From JAVKDP01 sp040222185 (GTDB taxonomy: Bacteria > Bacteroidota > Rhodothermia > Balneolales > Balneolaceae), in the NCBI GenBank assembly GCA_040222185.1, contig JAVKDP010000039.1:1-58078 (forward strand): DNA of 58,078 nt. The letters run 5' to 3'. Position numbers and translations under genes: made by a program. The notes below the pieces were generated by a model. The model was given only the letters and a program-made list of their open reading frames with translations, was not told where the DNA came from and searched no databases. Positions 26,475-35,736 of this stretch are shown here, piece after piece; positions within the stretch are counted from its first letter, which is position 1, and the number at the start of each line of letters is the position of its first letter.

Positions 26475-27623
26475 ATGAACAAGCAGCTTGTTAAACTTTC
26501 AGAAATAGCCGATAAACCTGCCCGATTAATTGTTGGGTTGATGTCCGGAACTTCTCTTGATGGGTTGGATATTGCTCTATGTAAATGTTCAGAGAACACT
26601 GTTGAAGTCCTGGAGTTCAAGACTTTGGACTATAGCCAAAAGTTAAGATCAAGAATAAGAGCTATACAGTCCAGGCAGGAAGTAAACCTGCAGGAAATAT
26701 GCATTCTTAATACCGAGCTAGCACATCTATATTCAACATGGATTATTGAGGCGTTAAAAGAATGGGGAGTTGAAAAAGCCGAAATCGACCTTATAGCTAG
26801 CCATGGCCAAACAATCTATCATAATCCATCACAGAACCTTAATAGTACACTGCAAATTGTAGATGGAGATCATATCGCAGTGAAAACTGGAATTATTACA
26901 ATTTCTGATTTCCGACAAAAGCATACAGCAGCAGGTGGAGAGGGGGCACCTTTAGCAGCATTGATGGACGAAGCACTTTTTAAAGATGATCTGAAACATA
27001 GATTACTCCTGAACCTTGGCGGTATAGCCAACTTTACCTGGCTACCTTCAAGAGAAAGTGGGGAAGAAAGCATCACTTCTGACACCGGCCCTGCGAACTC
27101 ATTAATAAACGAAGCTGCGCAAAAGTACTTTAATAAGCCTTACGATGAAAATGGTGATATTGCAAGGTCAGGGAATTCTAATTCTGAGTTATTGAGATAC
27201 CTTTTACTCGAACCTTACTTCCGAAAGCCATTTCCAAAAACAACAGGCCAGGAGGAGTTCAACCTGCACCTGGTAGAAGAGTTAATGCAGAGTTATCAGG
27301 TTGAGCAAGGACCGAATGATTTGATTGCTACACTCACCGAATTAACAATTCATAGTATTACCAGGGCATTAGATAAAATTACAGGTGATACGAGTTATGA
27401 AATCTATATCAGTGGGGGAGGAATATCCAACCCAGTAGTCATAGAAGGTTTAAGAAATAGACTGCCCGGTGCTAACTTTAAAGAGATTGAGAAACTAGGA
27501 ATCCCCCCGGATGCAAAAGAAGCTGCTTTGATGGCATTTCTGGCTAATGAAATGGTATTGGGAAATAGTTTTCATACCAATAGCATGGAAGTAAATTTAG
27601 GCAAGGTGAGTTTTCCAGTTTGA
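26475..27623 (+). CDS. anmK: Anhydro-N-acetylmuramic acid kinase (AnmK)
   Basis: Cleaves and phosphorylates 1,6-anhydro-MurNAc to MurNAc-6-phosphate in peptidoglycan recycling. Diagnostic motifs: VGLMSGTSLDGLD at residues 20-32, ASHGQTIYHNP, the phosphate region TSDTGPANSLI and SGGGISNP near the C-terminus. 382 residues is the family length. Cytosolic; single gene, no other recycling gene nearby. Confidence 0.95.
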   Translation: MNKQLVKLSEIADKPARLIVGLMSGTSLDGLDIALCKCSENTVEVLEFKTLDYSQKLRSRIRAIQSRQEVNLQEICILNTELAHLYSTWIIEALKEWGVEKAEIDLIASHGQTIYHNPSQNLNSTLQIVDGDHIAVKTGIITISDFRQKHTAAGGEGAPLAALMDEALFKDDLKHRLLLNLGGIANFTWLPSRESGEESITSDTGPANSLINEAAQKYFNKPYDENGDIARSGNSNSELLRYLLLEPYFRKPFPKTTGQEEFNLHLVEELMQSYQVEQGPNDLIATLTELTIHSITRALDKITGDTSYEIYISGGGISNPVVIEGLRNRLPGANFKEIEKLGIPPDAKEAALMAFLANEMVLGNSFHTNSMEVNLGKVSFPV

Positions 27624-27726
27624 AACAATGAAATATATCTTCCATTGTATCTTGATCTTAATTCTCTTAGCCTTTGAAAAATCTTAAAGTTGGCATGAGA
27701 TTTAGTGCGTCTAGCCATTCTCTAAA

Positions 27727-27747
27727 ATCCCGAAATAAATTCGGGAT
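27727..27747. repeat. REP-like palindromic repeat, copy 2
   Basis: ATCCCGAA (27727-27734), loop ATAAA, TTCGGGAT (27740-27747), then GAT. Same geometry as 12946-12966, with stem pair C:G here where copy 1 has T:A. It lies in the 153-base gap between the convergent anmK and permease genes. Confidence 0.65.
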
Positions 27748-27776
27748 GATTTAAAAAATGAAGTTTTGTTACTAAT

Positions 27777-30377
27777 TCATTCTGATTTTAACGACTCAAC
27801 CGGGTTAGCTAAAGAGGCTCTAATCGAATGATAACTCACCGTTAACATGGTTACTACTAAACAGGAAACCGCTCCGATAGCAAAAATCCACCAGTACATT
27901 GGTATTCTAAAAACGTAGCCTTGCAGCCAGCTATTCATTACATAAAAGCCCACTGGTAATGCAATAAAGCAGGCAATAATTACCAATTGACCAAAATCTT
28001 TAGATAGCAACAACCACAAGTTGGCAATAGATGCACCCAATACTTTCCTAATACCAATTTCTTTTATCCGTTGAGTAACCATAAACGCTGATAACCCAAA
28101 TAACCCAAGACAACTTATCAAAATAGCCAGGGCACTAAAAAGAGTCGCCAAACCGCCAATCTGCTCTTCAGCTTTGAATTTTGTAAGATATTGATTATCC
28201 GCAAACGCATATTCGAATGGGTGCTCAGGAACAACCTTATTAAAAGTATCTTCAATATCAGATAGAGCTTCTTCAATCGGAACTCCTGGACTCGTTCGGA
28301 TAAACATATGGTACATGCCTCTTTCTGAAGCAAATAACATTAAAGGTACGGGCTCATCAAAAGGAGAGCCTTTAATCATATCTCTCACTACTCCGACAAT
28401 AGTAAAACTAGAATGTCCATTAAACTCCCATTTAGCATCTAATTGTTGACCAACTGGATTTTCAAGCCCCATTGCTTCCACGGCTGATTCGCTTACTATT
28501 ATATTTGAGGAGCCATTGTCCAGATCTCTAGAAAAATTACGCCCGGCAATCAATTCCCACTGAGTAGCTTCTCCGTACTCAGGGTTTACATAGATGGTGT
28601 TAAATGAAATTGGAAATTCAGTTGAAGAACCTGGTAATCTAAACCCTCCGTTATTCCCTAAGGTATTTGTCAATGGGTAATTAGATGTTGCTATCTCTTT
28701 AATGGAACCTGTATTCTTTAACTCTGAGCGCAATACTTTAAAATTCTGAGACACTAAACTGCTACCGGTCATTGTAACCAGACCTTCTGTTTGATATCCC
28801 ATTGGTCTTTCTTTTGCGAACTGAATTTGTTCGTATACGGTAATGGTTCCAATGATTAGGATGATTGAAATAGCAAACTGGAATACCACTAAGACTTCGC
28901 GGAACCGCTTATTTGCTTTCCCTTGCCTGAGATTTCCTTTAAGCGCTTTAACAGGTTTAAATGATGACAGGAATACTGCGGGGTAGCTTCCAGCAATCAA
29001 TGCAACTAATAAGCAAAAACCCACATTTAAAATCCAAAAAAGTGGATTTCCCCACTCGAAAGCAAGTTCTTTAGCCGCAAAATTGTTGAATGTGGGCAGT
29101 AAAAGAAACACTAAGACCAAAGAGATAACCAATGCTCCAAAAGCATATAAAAAGGATTCAGTAAAAAACTGGGTCATTACCTCAGGTCTGGAAGATCCAA
29201 CTGCTTTTCTAACTCCCACTTCTTTTCCACGATTTTGAAAACGAGAAGTATTCAGGTTCATAAAGTTGATACACGCTATGAGTAAAATGAATATCCCAAT
29301 AAGACCATACATTCGAATGAACTGGAGGCGCTTACTGGTTACCTGTTCGCCAAATTGATTCGTAGCATAGAAATGCCAATCCTTCATAGGGATCAAAAAT
29401 AGTTCTCTTGGGTTATCCTCGACATCACGATAAGGTTTCATTAAGTCTTTAATAGCAAGGGAAGCGTCTGATAGACTCACATTGTCCTTAAGTTTGGCAT
29501 ACCCCTTCATATTGTAATTATTCCAGACGTATGGCCTATTTTCATTATAGATTAGTGCCATAGAACCAATGAATTCAACCTCTCCAAAGGTTGAGTTTTC
29601 TGGCAAATCCTCATAAATACCCTGAACAATTAAGTCTGTACCCGAAATCAAAGAAACCGTCTTACCCATTGGATTTTCTTCTTTAAATATTTTCTTAGCA
29701 AGATGTTCAGAGAGAAGTATGTTGCTGGGATTTTCCAATGCATTTCGAGTCCCTTGTATCATATTTAGGGAGAGGATATGAGGAATATCTTCCTGAAAAT
29801 AATATCCCATCTCCCGGTAGTGTTCACCCTCGTAAAAAAGCAGCCCTGGCGAAGGACGGAAAAAAGTTGTGGCTACATATTCAAAGTAATTGCTATAATT
29901 CTCCACTAACTCGACTGCTATTCCTCCAGTCAATGAACTATTGATCCGTACTCCATCAGGTGAAATATCTCTGCGCATTACCTGAACTATTCGATCATAA
30001 TGCTCATGATTTTTATTGAACGAATATTCATCATATATCCATAATGCAATAAAGATGAAGACGGTCATTCCAAGAGCTAAGCCTCCAATATTGATTAAGG
30101 AAAAGGTCTTATTCTTAAGAATAGTGCGATAACTTATTTTGACGTTGTGAGAAAACATGGCAGGATATATTTCAGGAGATTGAAAATTTTTGATGGCAAA
30201 AGGTCGGAGATAATTGAAAACCTGTAACCAATACAGGATAGCGGCTCTTCTTTCAGAGTGCTCCCTCAATGTAGCATTATAGTCCTCCTCCAAATCACCG
30301 AGTACTTCTTCCAGGAGTTCTTGCTTAAGAAAGAAGCATAAAAAACGTTCGGCTAAAGATGGAGGCCTGGATTCCAT
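27777..30377 (-). CDS. MacB/FtsX-type ABC transporter permease with N-terminal prefix domain
   Basis: An 866-residue inner-membrane permease. Residues 1-75 form the cytosolic prefix seen on permeases paired with PadR regulators (LLEEVLGDLEEDYN). Then come two MacB_PCD/FtsX units: a helix near 95-115, a large periplasmic domain, three helices ending near 500, a second periplasmic domain and three C-terminal helices. Motifs RNRGKEVGVRKAVGSSR-like and IKEIGIRKVLGAS mark the coupling helices. It likely drives export or envelope work with an ATPase encoded elsewhere. Its ATG directly follows the restored padR stop (TAAATG), showing an operon. Confidence 0.9.
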   Translation of the reverse strand: MESRPPSLAERFLCFFLKQELLEEVLGDLEEDYNATLREHSERRAAILYWLQVFNYLRPFAIKNFQSPEIYPAMFSHNVKISYRTILKNKTFSLINIGGLALGMTVFIFIALWIYDEYSFNKNHEHYDRIVQVMRRDISPDGVRINSSLTGGIAVELVENYSNYFEYVATTFFRPSPGLLFYEGEHYREMGYYFQEDIPHILSLNMIQGTRNALENPSNILLSEHLAKKIFKEENPMGKTVSLISGTDLIVQGIYEDLPENSTFGEVEFIGSMALIYNENRPYVWNNYNMKGYAKLKDNVSLSDASLAIKDLMKPYRDVEDNPRELFLIPMKDWHFYATNQFGEQVTSKRLQFIRMYGLIGIFILLIACINFMNLNTSRFQNRGKEVGVRKAVGSSRPEVMTQFFTESFLYAFGALVISLVLVFLLLPTFNNFAAKELAFEWGNPLFWILNVGFCLLVALIAGSYPAVFLSSFKPVKALKGNLRQGKANKRFREVLVVFQFAISIILIIGTITVYEQIQFAKERPMGYQTEGLVTMTGSSLVSQNFKVLRSELKNTGSIKEIATSNYPLTNTLGNNGGFRLPGSSTEFPISFNTIYVNPEYGEATQWELIAGRNFSRDLDNGSSNIIVSESAVEAMGLENPVGQQLDAKWEFNGHSSFTIVGVVRDMIKGSPFDEPVPLMLFASERGMYHMFIRTSPGVPIEEALSDIEDTFNKVVPEHPFEYAFADNQYLTKFKAEEQIGGLATLFSALAILISCLGLFGLSAFMVTQRIKEIGIRKVLGASIANLWLLLSKDFGQLVIIACFIALPVGFYVMNSWLQGYVFRIPMYWWIFAIGAVSCLVVTMLTVSYHSIRASLANPVESLKSE

Positions 30378-30718
30378 TTACACTACCTTGAACTTTAAAT
30401 TGGCGAAGGCTGGAAACTGGTTCCACAACGAAAGCTTGATTTCACGCGAATTCTTTAAGACTTGATGTCCTTCCGCGGTGATTTCATAAATGCGTTTTCG
30501 CCTGCTACACGTTCCGCAATTTGTTTACCCATTTTGGAAGTAAGGAATCCCTTAACTCCTAAGCGGTTTAAGGTTGAGTGTACAGCTCCGATAGAAACAG
30601 AGCGCTCTAATTGGTCTTTGAATTCTTCTGCGATTTTATAGGCATATGCTTCTTTATCGAGGATGCCCACGATGAGTAGCAACGTTTCTTCAAAATCTCC
30701 GAGTTTAGTTTCTTTCAT
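30378..30718 (-). pseudogene. padR-family regulator gene with a one-base frameshift
   Basis: The open frame from ATG 30718 gives a PadR winged helix (LLLIVGILDKEAYAYKIAEE, SIGAVHSTLNRLGVKGFL) but leaves the family pattern after GKQIAER and stops at 30455. Adding one base near 30504-30512 restores RRKRIYEITAEG and a natural tail, ending with TAA at 30378, immediately before the permease ATG. The restored length of about 113 residues is normal for PadR. So this is either a real frameshift mutation or a sequencing error. As written, the product is 87 residues and loses the wing end and dimer helix. Confidence 0.85.
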
Positions 30719-30767
30719 ATGTTTTTAATTTGTAGAACAAATATAGAAGAAAAAACGATAACTTCTA

Positions 30768-30779
30768 CTTTCTAGAAAG
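30768..30779. promoter_or_regulatory. Palindrome upstream of padR, possible operator
   Basis: CTTTCTAGAAAG is a perfect 12-bp palindrome about 50 bases upstream of the padR start, a usual place for an autoregulatory site. It does not have the ATGT/ACAT form best known for PadR sites. Confidence 0.35.
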
Positions 30780-30810
30780 AAATAGGTTTCGAATTTTTTG
30801 GAAATACTAT

Positions 30811-30960
30811 TGCACAACTATATTTGGGCTTTTACCGATGCTTATCTTTGGTACAAATCAGTTTTGGGAATCTTTGGCTGTAATAGTGGTTTGGGGACTT
30901 TTATTCAGTACAGCTCTAATTTTGATTTTTGCAGGGGCCTGGGAGAGAAGAAGAGGATGA
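30811..30960 (+). pseudogene. 3' remnant of an RND (AcrB/HAE1-type) efflux pump gene
   Basis: An open stretch without a proper start encodes TTIFGLLPMLIF, then an FWESLAVIVVWGLLFSTALI run, ending GAWERRRG and TGA at 30960. This is the last two membrane helices of HAE1-type RND pumps, where TTxxGLLP and a GLxxST motif are standard. Upstream of about 30811 the frame carries nothing pump-like, so the other ~1000 codons are gone. The plausible breakpoint is right behind the padR promoter. Confidence 0.6.
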
Positions 30961-30988
30961 GACTAATTCTTGTGAACTCTATTTATTT

Positions 30989-32464
30989 CTAAATACTAAT
31001 TATCAATTCAAGAAAGTCCAGGACAGTCTGGCTTGTCAGGATAAGTACCAGTAAGGCAATGTTTACTAATGAGTGTAATCCAAACGTATATAGGATATAT
31101 GAAGTACGATCTTTCAGCAGGTATTTCGAGCTATCAACTGAGGTTAAGAGGAATCCAATCAACCAGCTAAGAATTACAACTATTCCAAATACGAAGATCC
31201 AAATCGATGTACTTCCAATAAGGATTAGAATTAGCATGATACTAACAAATATAAAGTCGAGATGGAAAATCCAGGTATAAAGATTGAGTGCCTGGCTAAA
31301 ATGAGTTAAAGATTTACTTGGGAGATATAGCCATAGAAGTCCAACAATTTGTACAAAACAGGCAATCAAAAATCCTAAAACAAATAAAGAGAAATAGTTT
31401 TGACCAACAATGGCCAGTTGTGGTACGGAGTTATAAAAAGCCTCTATCCCAAGTTCACTGATATACGTGGCACTAACTATATATACTACCAGGCCAAAGA
31501 AGGCTGCATGTTGAAAGAAAAGAAAGATTCCGCTAATAGAAGATCTTTCCCGATAACGCATAACATCTTCAACAAAGAAACGATGAGCAATAAAATACCT
31601 GGTAATGAGCTCCTTATACGTTGGCACAATCCTTACATGGATTCCAACACTGAACCAAATCAGAATAAAAATAAAGACTGCCCAGTTAAACGATGGTGCT
31701 TCATTCTTCTGTTGAGGCAATGGCAATAGAAAAGTATTCTCATTTTTCCTCTGGGCAAGAGCCAATCCAAAGGGTTCATATTCAGCCAGAGCAGTATTTA
31801 GCCAACCTGATTCAAAAAAGAGAAGCTCGCTAGTTTCAATGAGTTCCTGAACTATTTCGAAATCACCAGAATCGTAGTTTTTTGAAAAGAGGCGATAAGA
31901 AGTGCCAGCAGGAATTATACTTGAATTAACTTCAGTGATCGAAAAGTCTAGAGACAGGGGGGAAGGCACGGTTGAAACTTCATAAAGCAACAAGTTAGTA
32001 GTGGTGTCTACTGTATTTAATACGGATGAAAACTCAGAAACAAACTCTTGGTTGAAAGATTGGCTATAGGAATACAGACCAATTGCCTTTATAAATTCAT
32101 ACCCGGAGTATAGTTGAATGATTTCATCATATTTATTCCGTAAATCAGCAGCATTTGAGGGTAAATAAGATGTTGTCAAAAACTTGTTATCTGATCTTAT
32201 AAATACATTAAATGAGTAAGATGATAGAGTGTCTAAAACAAAAAGCGGAACAGGATGAGTTAGTTCAAGAGTTGTGAATCCTAAGTCTTCTTATTCTTGC
32301 AACTGCTCAGAAATAGCTTGCGGATTTGAAGAAGGAGTCCAGCTTATACCAAGCTCGGTATTTGAGGCCTCACTTTCTTGAGCAAAAGAGAAGTAGGAAG
32401 AAACGCCAGTGAAAAAAGCACAAAACAAAAAGATAGTTAGAAAATATGTGCTCGATCGTTTCAC
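30989..32464 (-). pseudogene. Signal-peptide membrane protein gene interrupted by an in-frame TAA
   Basis: Reading begins at GTG 32464, directly after the miaB stop, and encodes a signal peptide (VKRSSTYFLTIFLFCAFFTG, cut after SFA). Codon 58 is TAA (32291-32293). The same frame then stays open for over 430 codons to 30989. The second part has about 120 residues of periplasmic sequence and about seven transmembrane helices, recalling DUF4271-type proteins. After the TAA the first usable start is only a TTG at 32179, so a normal protein needs the GTG start. Either a nonsense mutation, a sequencing error or readthrough. Last gene of the pgsA-pgpA-pyrE-miaB operon. Confidence 0.8.
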
Positions 32465-33823
32465 TTAAGCTTCTACAGCGGCTCCGTAATATTCGGTAAT
32501 TGTAGTTTTCTGAATAGGAGTAGCAATGAGAGTTGCCGAAGTACAGTCTGTTATTTCAACTTCTACATAATCTCCTTTCTGGAAATCTAATCGGTCAAAT
32601 ACTACTGTTTTATTGGTATCAGTTCTCCCATGAACCTGCTCTTCGGATTTCTTGCTCGTACCTTCAATTAGAACAAGATGACGTTCTCCGATTTCACTTT
32701 GGTTTCTTTCTTTCTGAATCTCCATTTGCTGGTGGATAATCTCGGAAAGTCTTTTCTTTTTAATCTCTTCAGGTACATCGTCTTCAAATTTTCTATAAGC
32801 CAAAGTTCGCTCTCTTTCAGAATAAGCAAACATATACGCAAGGTCGTATCCAACTTCTTTCATCAAAGTCATGGTCCCTTCATGTTCTTCGTCTGTTTCT
32901 CCACAGAAACCGGCAATAATATCCGTTGAAAGTGAAACACCCGGGATAATGGTTCTCATCTTAGCAGTAAGGGTAAGGTATTGTTCCCTGGTATAAGGGC
33001 GACGCATACGTTCCAACATGCTATCACTTCCTGCCTGAGCCGGAATATGTATGTAATTACAAAGGTTTGGACGTTCAGAAATTAAATGAAGTAGATCGTC
33101 CGGAAAATCTTTTGGATGGGGTGAGGAGAACCTGAAGCGAATTTCCGGGTTAATCAAACTGGCCGCATCCATAAGTCTGGTGAAAGTGTTTTCGCCATCC
33201 TTATATGAATTCACATTTTGTCCAAGCAAAGTGATTTCTTTGTATCCTTCATCACTTAATTGCTGGATTTCAGAAAGAATACTATCCAAAGGCCTACTTC
33301 TTTCTCTGCCTCGGGTAAAAGGAACTACGCAGAAAGAACACATATTATCACAACCGCGCATAATAGAAACAAAAGCAGATACTCCGTTTCCTGTTGTACG
33401 AACAGGAGCTATGTCTGCATAAGTCTCTTCGAGTGAAAGGAGAACATTTACTGCTTTTCGTCCATCTTCAACTTCTTCTATCAATCTTGGAATGTCGCGG
33501 TAAGCATCGGGGCCAACAACAATATCAACAAGGTGCTCTTCTTCGATAATCTTATCCTTAATGCGTTCAGCCATACAGCCCAACACACCAACAGTTAACT
33601 CCTTATTTGTCTTTTTAAGGCTTCTAAACTCCTTTAAACGATTCCAAACCCTGGTTTCAGCATTTTCGCGAATAGAACAGGTATTTACCAGTATTACGTC
33701 TGCAGTGAGAGCATCGTTAACAGCTGTCATGCCGTCTTTGATAAGGATAGAATTCACGATCTCAGAATCAGCGAAATTCATCTGGCAGCCGTACGTCTCA
33801 ATATAAAATTTCTTTGTGCTCAC
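32465..33823 (-). CDS. miaB: tRNA-2-methylthio-N6-dimethylallyladenosine synthase (MiaB)
   Basis: Adds the methylthio group at C2 of i6A37 in tRNAs reading UNN codons. Layout: N-terminal methylthiotransferase domain with cluster cysteines (YGCQMNFADSE, NTCSIRE, GCMAER), radical SAM core with CX3CX2C in GCDNMCSFCVVPFTRG, and a C-terminal TRAM domain. 452 residues is normal. Start is GTG at 33823. It is 13 bases after pyrE and its stop abuts the next gene's GTG, so the operon is tight. Confidence 0.96.
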   Translation of the reverse strand: MSTKKFYIETYGCQMNFADSEIVNSILIKDGMTAVNDALTADVILVNTCSIRENAETRVWNRLKEFRSLKKTNKELTVGVLGCMAERIKDKIIEEEHLVDIVVGPDAYRDIPRLIEEVEDGRKAVNVLLSLEETYADIAPVRTTGNGVSAFVSIMRGCDNMCSFCVVPFTRGRERSRPLDSILSEIQQLSDEGYKEITLLGQNVNSYKDGENTFTRLMDAASLINPEIRFRFSSPHPKDFPDDLLHLISERPNLCNYIHIPAQAGSDSMLERMRRPYTREQYLTLTAKMRTIIPGVSLSTDIIAGFCGETDEEHEGTMTLMKEVGYDLAYMFAYSERERTLAYRKFEDDVPEEIKKKRLSEIIHQQMEIQKERNQSEIGERHLVLIEGTSKKSEEQVHGRTDTNKTVVFDRLDFQKGDYVEVEITDCTSATLIATPIQKTTITEYYGAAVEA

Positions 33824-33836
33824 TATACTCAGTTAA

Positions 33837-34481
33837 TTATTTATTTGGCCACGTATCCGGGCTAACTCTCCAGCTTGATAGATGCTCTAGATCTTCACTT
33901 GTTACGAAGCCTTTTTCTACAGCAACATCGACCAGTGTGTTATAATCTGTAAGATTAAATACTGGTACATTCACTTTCTGGAAGTTTTGTGAAGCTTTAT
34001 CAAAGCCGTAATTAAAAATGGATATCACAGCCTTTACATCAGCGCCTACAAACTGTAAGGCATCAATTACAGAAATAGCAGAACCTCCTGTTGATACTAA
34101 ATCTTCGATCACTACAGTAGTTTCACCTTTGGCTACACCACCTTCGATTTGATTTCCCATACCATAGCTTTTCGGTTTAGCCCTTACATAAGCCATTGGC
34201 TTGTCAAGTGCTCCTGCCACCCATGCTGCATGAGGAATTCCAGCCGTTGCAGTTCCTGTAACTACATCAATGTCAGGAAATTCATCTTCTATAAGTTTGG
34301 TAAATGCAGACGCAATCTTCTTGCGAATCTCTGGGTGCCTTAACGTTAACCTGTTATCACAGTAGATTGGGGAATTCCAACCTGAAGCCCAGGTAAATGG
34401 ATCCTGAGGGCGAAGTATTACAGCGTTGATTTCTAGTAAATGAGCTGCAAGTTCTCTGGCAAATGCGTTATCGATGATCAT
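33837..34481 (-). CDS. pyrE: Orotate phosphoribosyltransferase (PyrE)
   Basis: Converts orotate and PRPP to OMP in pyrimidine synthesis. The PRPP loop is VVIEDLVSTGGSAISV (about residues 118-133); the substrate region has SGWNSPIYCDNR near residue 32 and VRAKPKSYGMGN near 100. 214 residues is the family size. Between pgpA and miaB in a housekeeping operon. Confidence 0.96.
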   Translation of the reverse strand: MIIDNAFARELAAHLLEINAVILRPQDPFTWASGWNSPIYCDNRLTLRHPEIRKKIASAFTKLIEDEFPDIDVVTGTATAGIPHAAWVAGALDKPMAYVRAKPKSYGMGNQIEGGVAKGETTVVIEDLVSTGGSAISVIDALQFVGADVKAVISIFNYGFDKASQNFQKVNVPVFNLTDYNTLVDVAVEKGFVTSEDLEHLSSWRVSPDTWPNK

Positions 34482-34519
34482 ACGTAAAAAAGTCTTTAAA
34501 GCTGATTTTTCGAATCAAA

Positions 34520-35008
34520 CTAAAAAGTGATATCGAAAAATTTACAAAGGATGAAAATAAGAGTTTTTAAGCAGATAAACGCATACAAACCTGCAATTAA
34601 ATCATCGAGTAGAATTCCGAGACCTTTACCTATTTTTTGAACCTTGTTAATACCCAGTGGCTTCCATATGTCAAAAATTCTAAAGAGCAAAAAACCAAGG
34701 CTAAGTACTATTAAATTAGGTATTAAGTCGAGGGATAAAGATACAGATAAGAAGACAAGTCCTTGTCCTGCAAACTCATCCATAACCAAAGTTCCCGGAT
34801 CTTCTCCCCATTCTTCTTCACAAACAGGACTAACCCAGAGCGTAAGTATTGAGCAAATCGTAACAAAAAAAGCGATTCCAAGAACTGAATCTATCTGTAG
34901 AATAAAGTATATAGGAACAAGGGAAAGAAGACTTCCAAAAGTACCAGGGGCAACGGGTGAGTATCCGGAACCAAATCCAGAACCAATAAAAAGCTTAAGT
35001 GGTTTCAC
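34520..35008 (-). CDS. pgpA: Phosphatidylglycerophosphatase A (PgpA)
   Basis: Removes the phosphate from phosphatidylglycerol phosphate in the inner membrane. Signature GSGYSPVAPGTFGSLLS near the N-terminus and WGEDPGTLVMDEFAGQ; three or four membrane helices. 162 residues is normal. Starts at GTG 35008, inside the end of pgsA (14-base overlap), so the kinetic pair PgsA and PgpA is translationally coupled. Confidence 0.94.
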   Translation of the reverse strand: MKPLKLFIGSGFGSGYSPVAPGTFGSLLSLVPIYFILQIDSVLGIAFFVTICSILTLWVSPVCEEEWGEDPGTLVMDEFAGQGLVFLSVSLSLDLIPNLIVLSLGFLLFRIFDIWKPLGINKVQKIGKGLGILLDDLIAGLYAFICLKTLIFILCKFFDITF

Positions 35009-35591
35009 TAGCTTTAGATTTAAAAATACTACGGTTCACATAAATGTATTCAATGCCTGAATAAACAGTTACAAAGGTTACAAAAATCATTAAGTAGAGC
35101 AGGATGTTAGTACTCAAAATATACCGAACCCAGTCTCCTGCGAAAAAGTCTACACCCTGGAAAAGACCAACTGCCAGGCCTATATATAAAAAGACCATTT
35201 GAACAGTCGTTTTTATCTTCGCGGTAGTTCGGGTAACCATCAGCTTCTTTTTCCTTTTTGTATATACTCTAAGTAGAGTAATGATGACATCCCGAATAAT
35301 TATTAAAATAATCGCCCACCAGGGGAACTGAACAGGATCAATAAAAGGAAGTACAAAAAAACCGCTGAAGGTGAGGAATTTATCAGCTAAAGGGTCAAGG
35401 AATACACCAAAGTCGCTCTCAGTTTTATATTTTCTTGCATAATACCCGTCAAAGTAATCAGTGATTGCTGCTATAATGTACACTGCTAAACCAATTGCTT
35501 TCCATAAAAACTCGTCCTGAAAAAATAAGACCAGAAAAACAGGAGATAATAAAATTCGGATTGAACTGAGAATGTTCGGGATTCTGTGCAT
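34995..35591 (-). CDS. pgsA: CDP-diacylglycerol-glycerol-3-phosphate 3-phosphatidyltransferase (PgsA)
   Basis: Makes phosphatidylglycerol phosphate from CDP-diacylglycerol and glycerol-3-phosphate. The CDP-alcohol phosphatidyltransferase motif is complete: D-x2-DG-x2-AR-x8-G-x3-D-x3-D in TDYFDGYYARKY and FGVFLDPLADK. About five to six helices over 198 residues. First gene of the operon that continues with pgpA, pyrE and miaB; divergent from cinA. Confidence 0.95.
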   Translation of the reverse strand: MHRIPNILSSIRILLSPVFLVLFFQDEFLWKAIGLAVYIIAAITDYFDGYYARKYKTESDFGVFLDPLADKFLTFSGFFVLPFIDPVQFPWWAIILIIIRDVIITLLRVYTKRKKKLMVTRTTAKIKTTVQMVFLYIGLAVGLFQGVDFFAGDWVRYILSTNILLYLMIFVTFVTVYSGIEYIYVNRSIFKSKASETT

Positions 35592-35736
35592 CCTCGAAGA
35601 TAGGAATTATTTGATAATGAGATAGTATTATTGATTGAGTTACGATATTAACCAGCAAATACAATATTTCGAATAAATTAGGAGCTCTGAAAGTAAATGG
35701 TAGCATTTTGATAAGGGAATTTGGAATTTGTGTTCC

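Noticed and set aside
30798..30992. 64-residue plus-strand frame beside padR
   Set aside because: The RND-like reading lies in a different frame of the same DNA and matches a known family; this one has no family features.
35728..35736. Longer cinA start at TTG
   Set aside because: The ATG at 35737 gives the standard MKAQIISIGNELL start; the extra three codons match nothing in the family.
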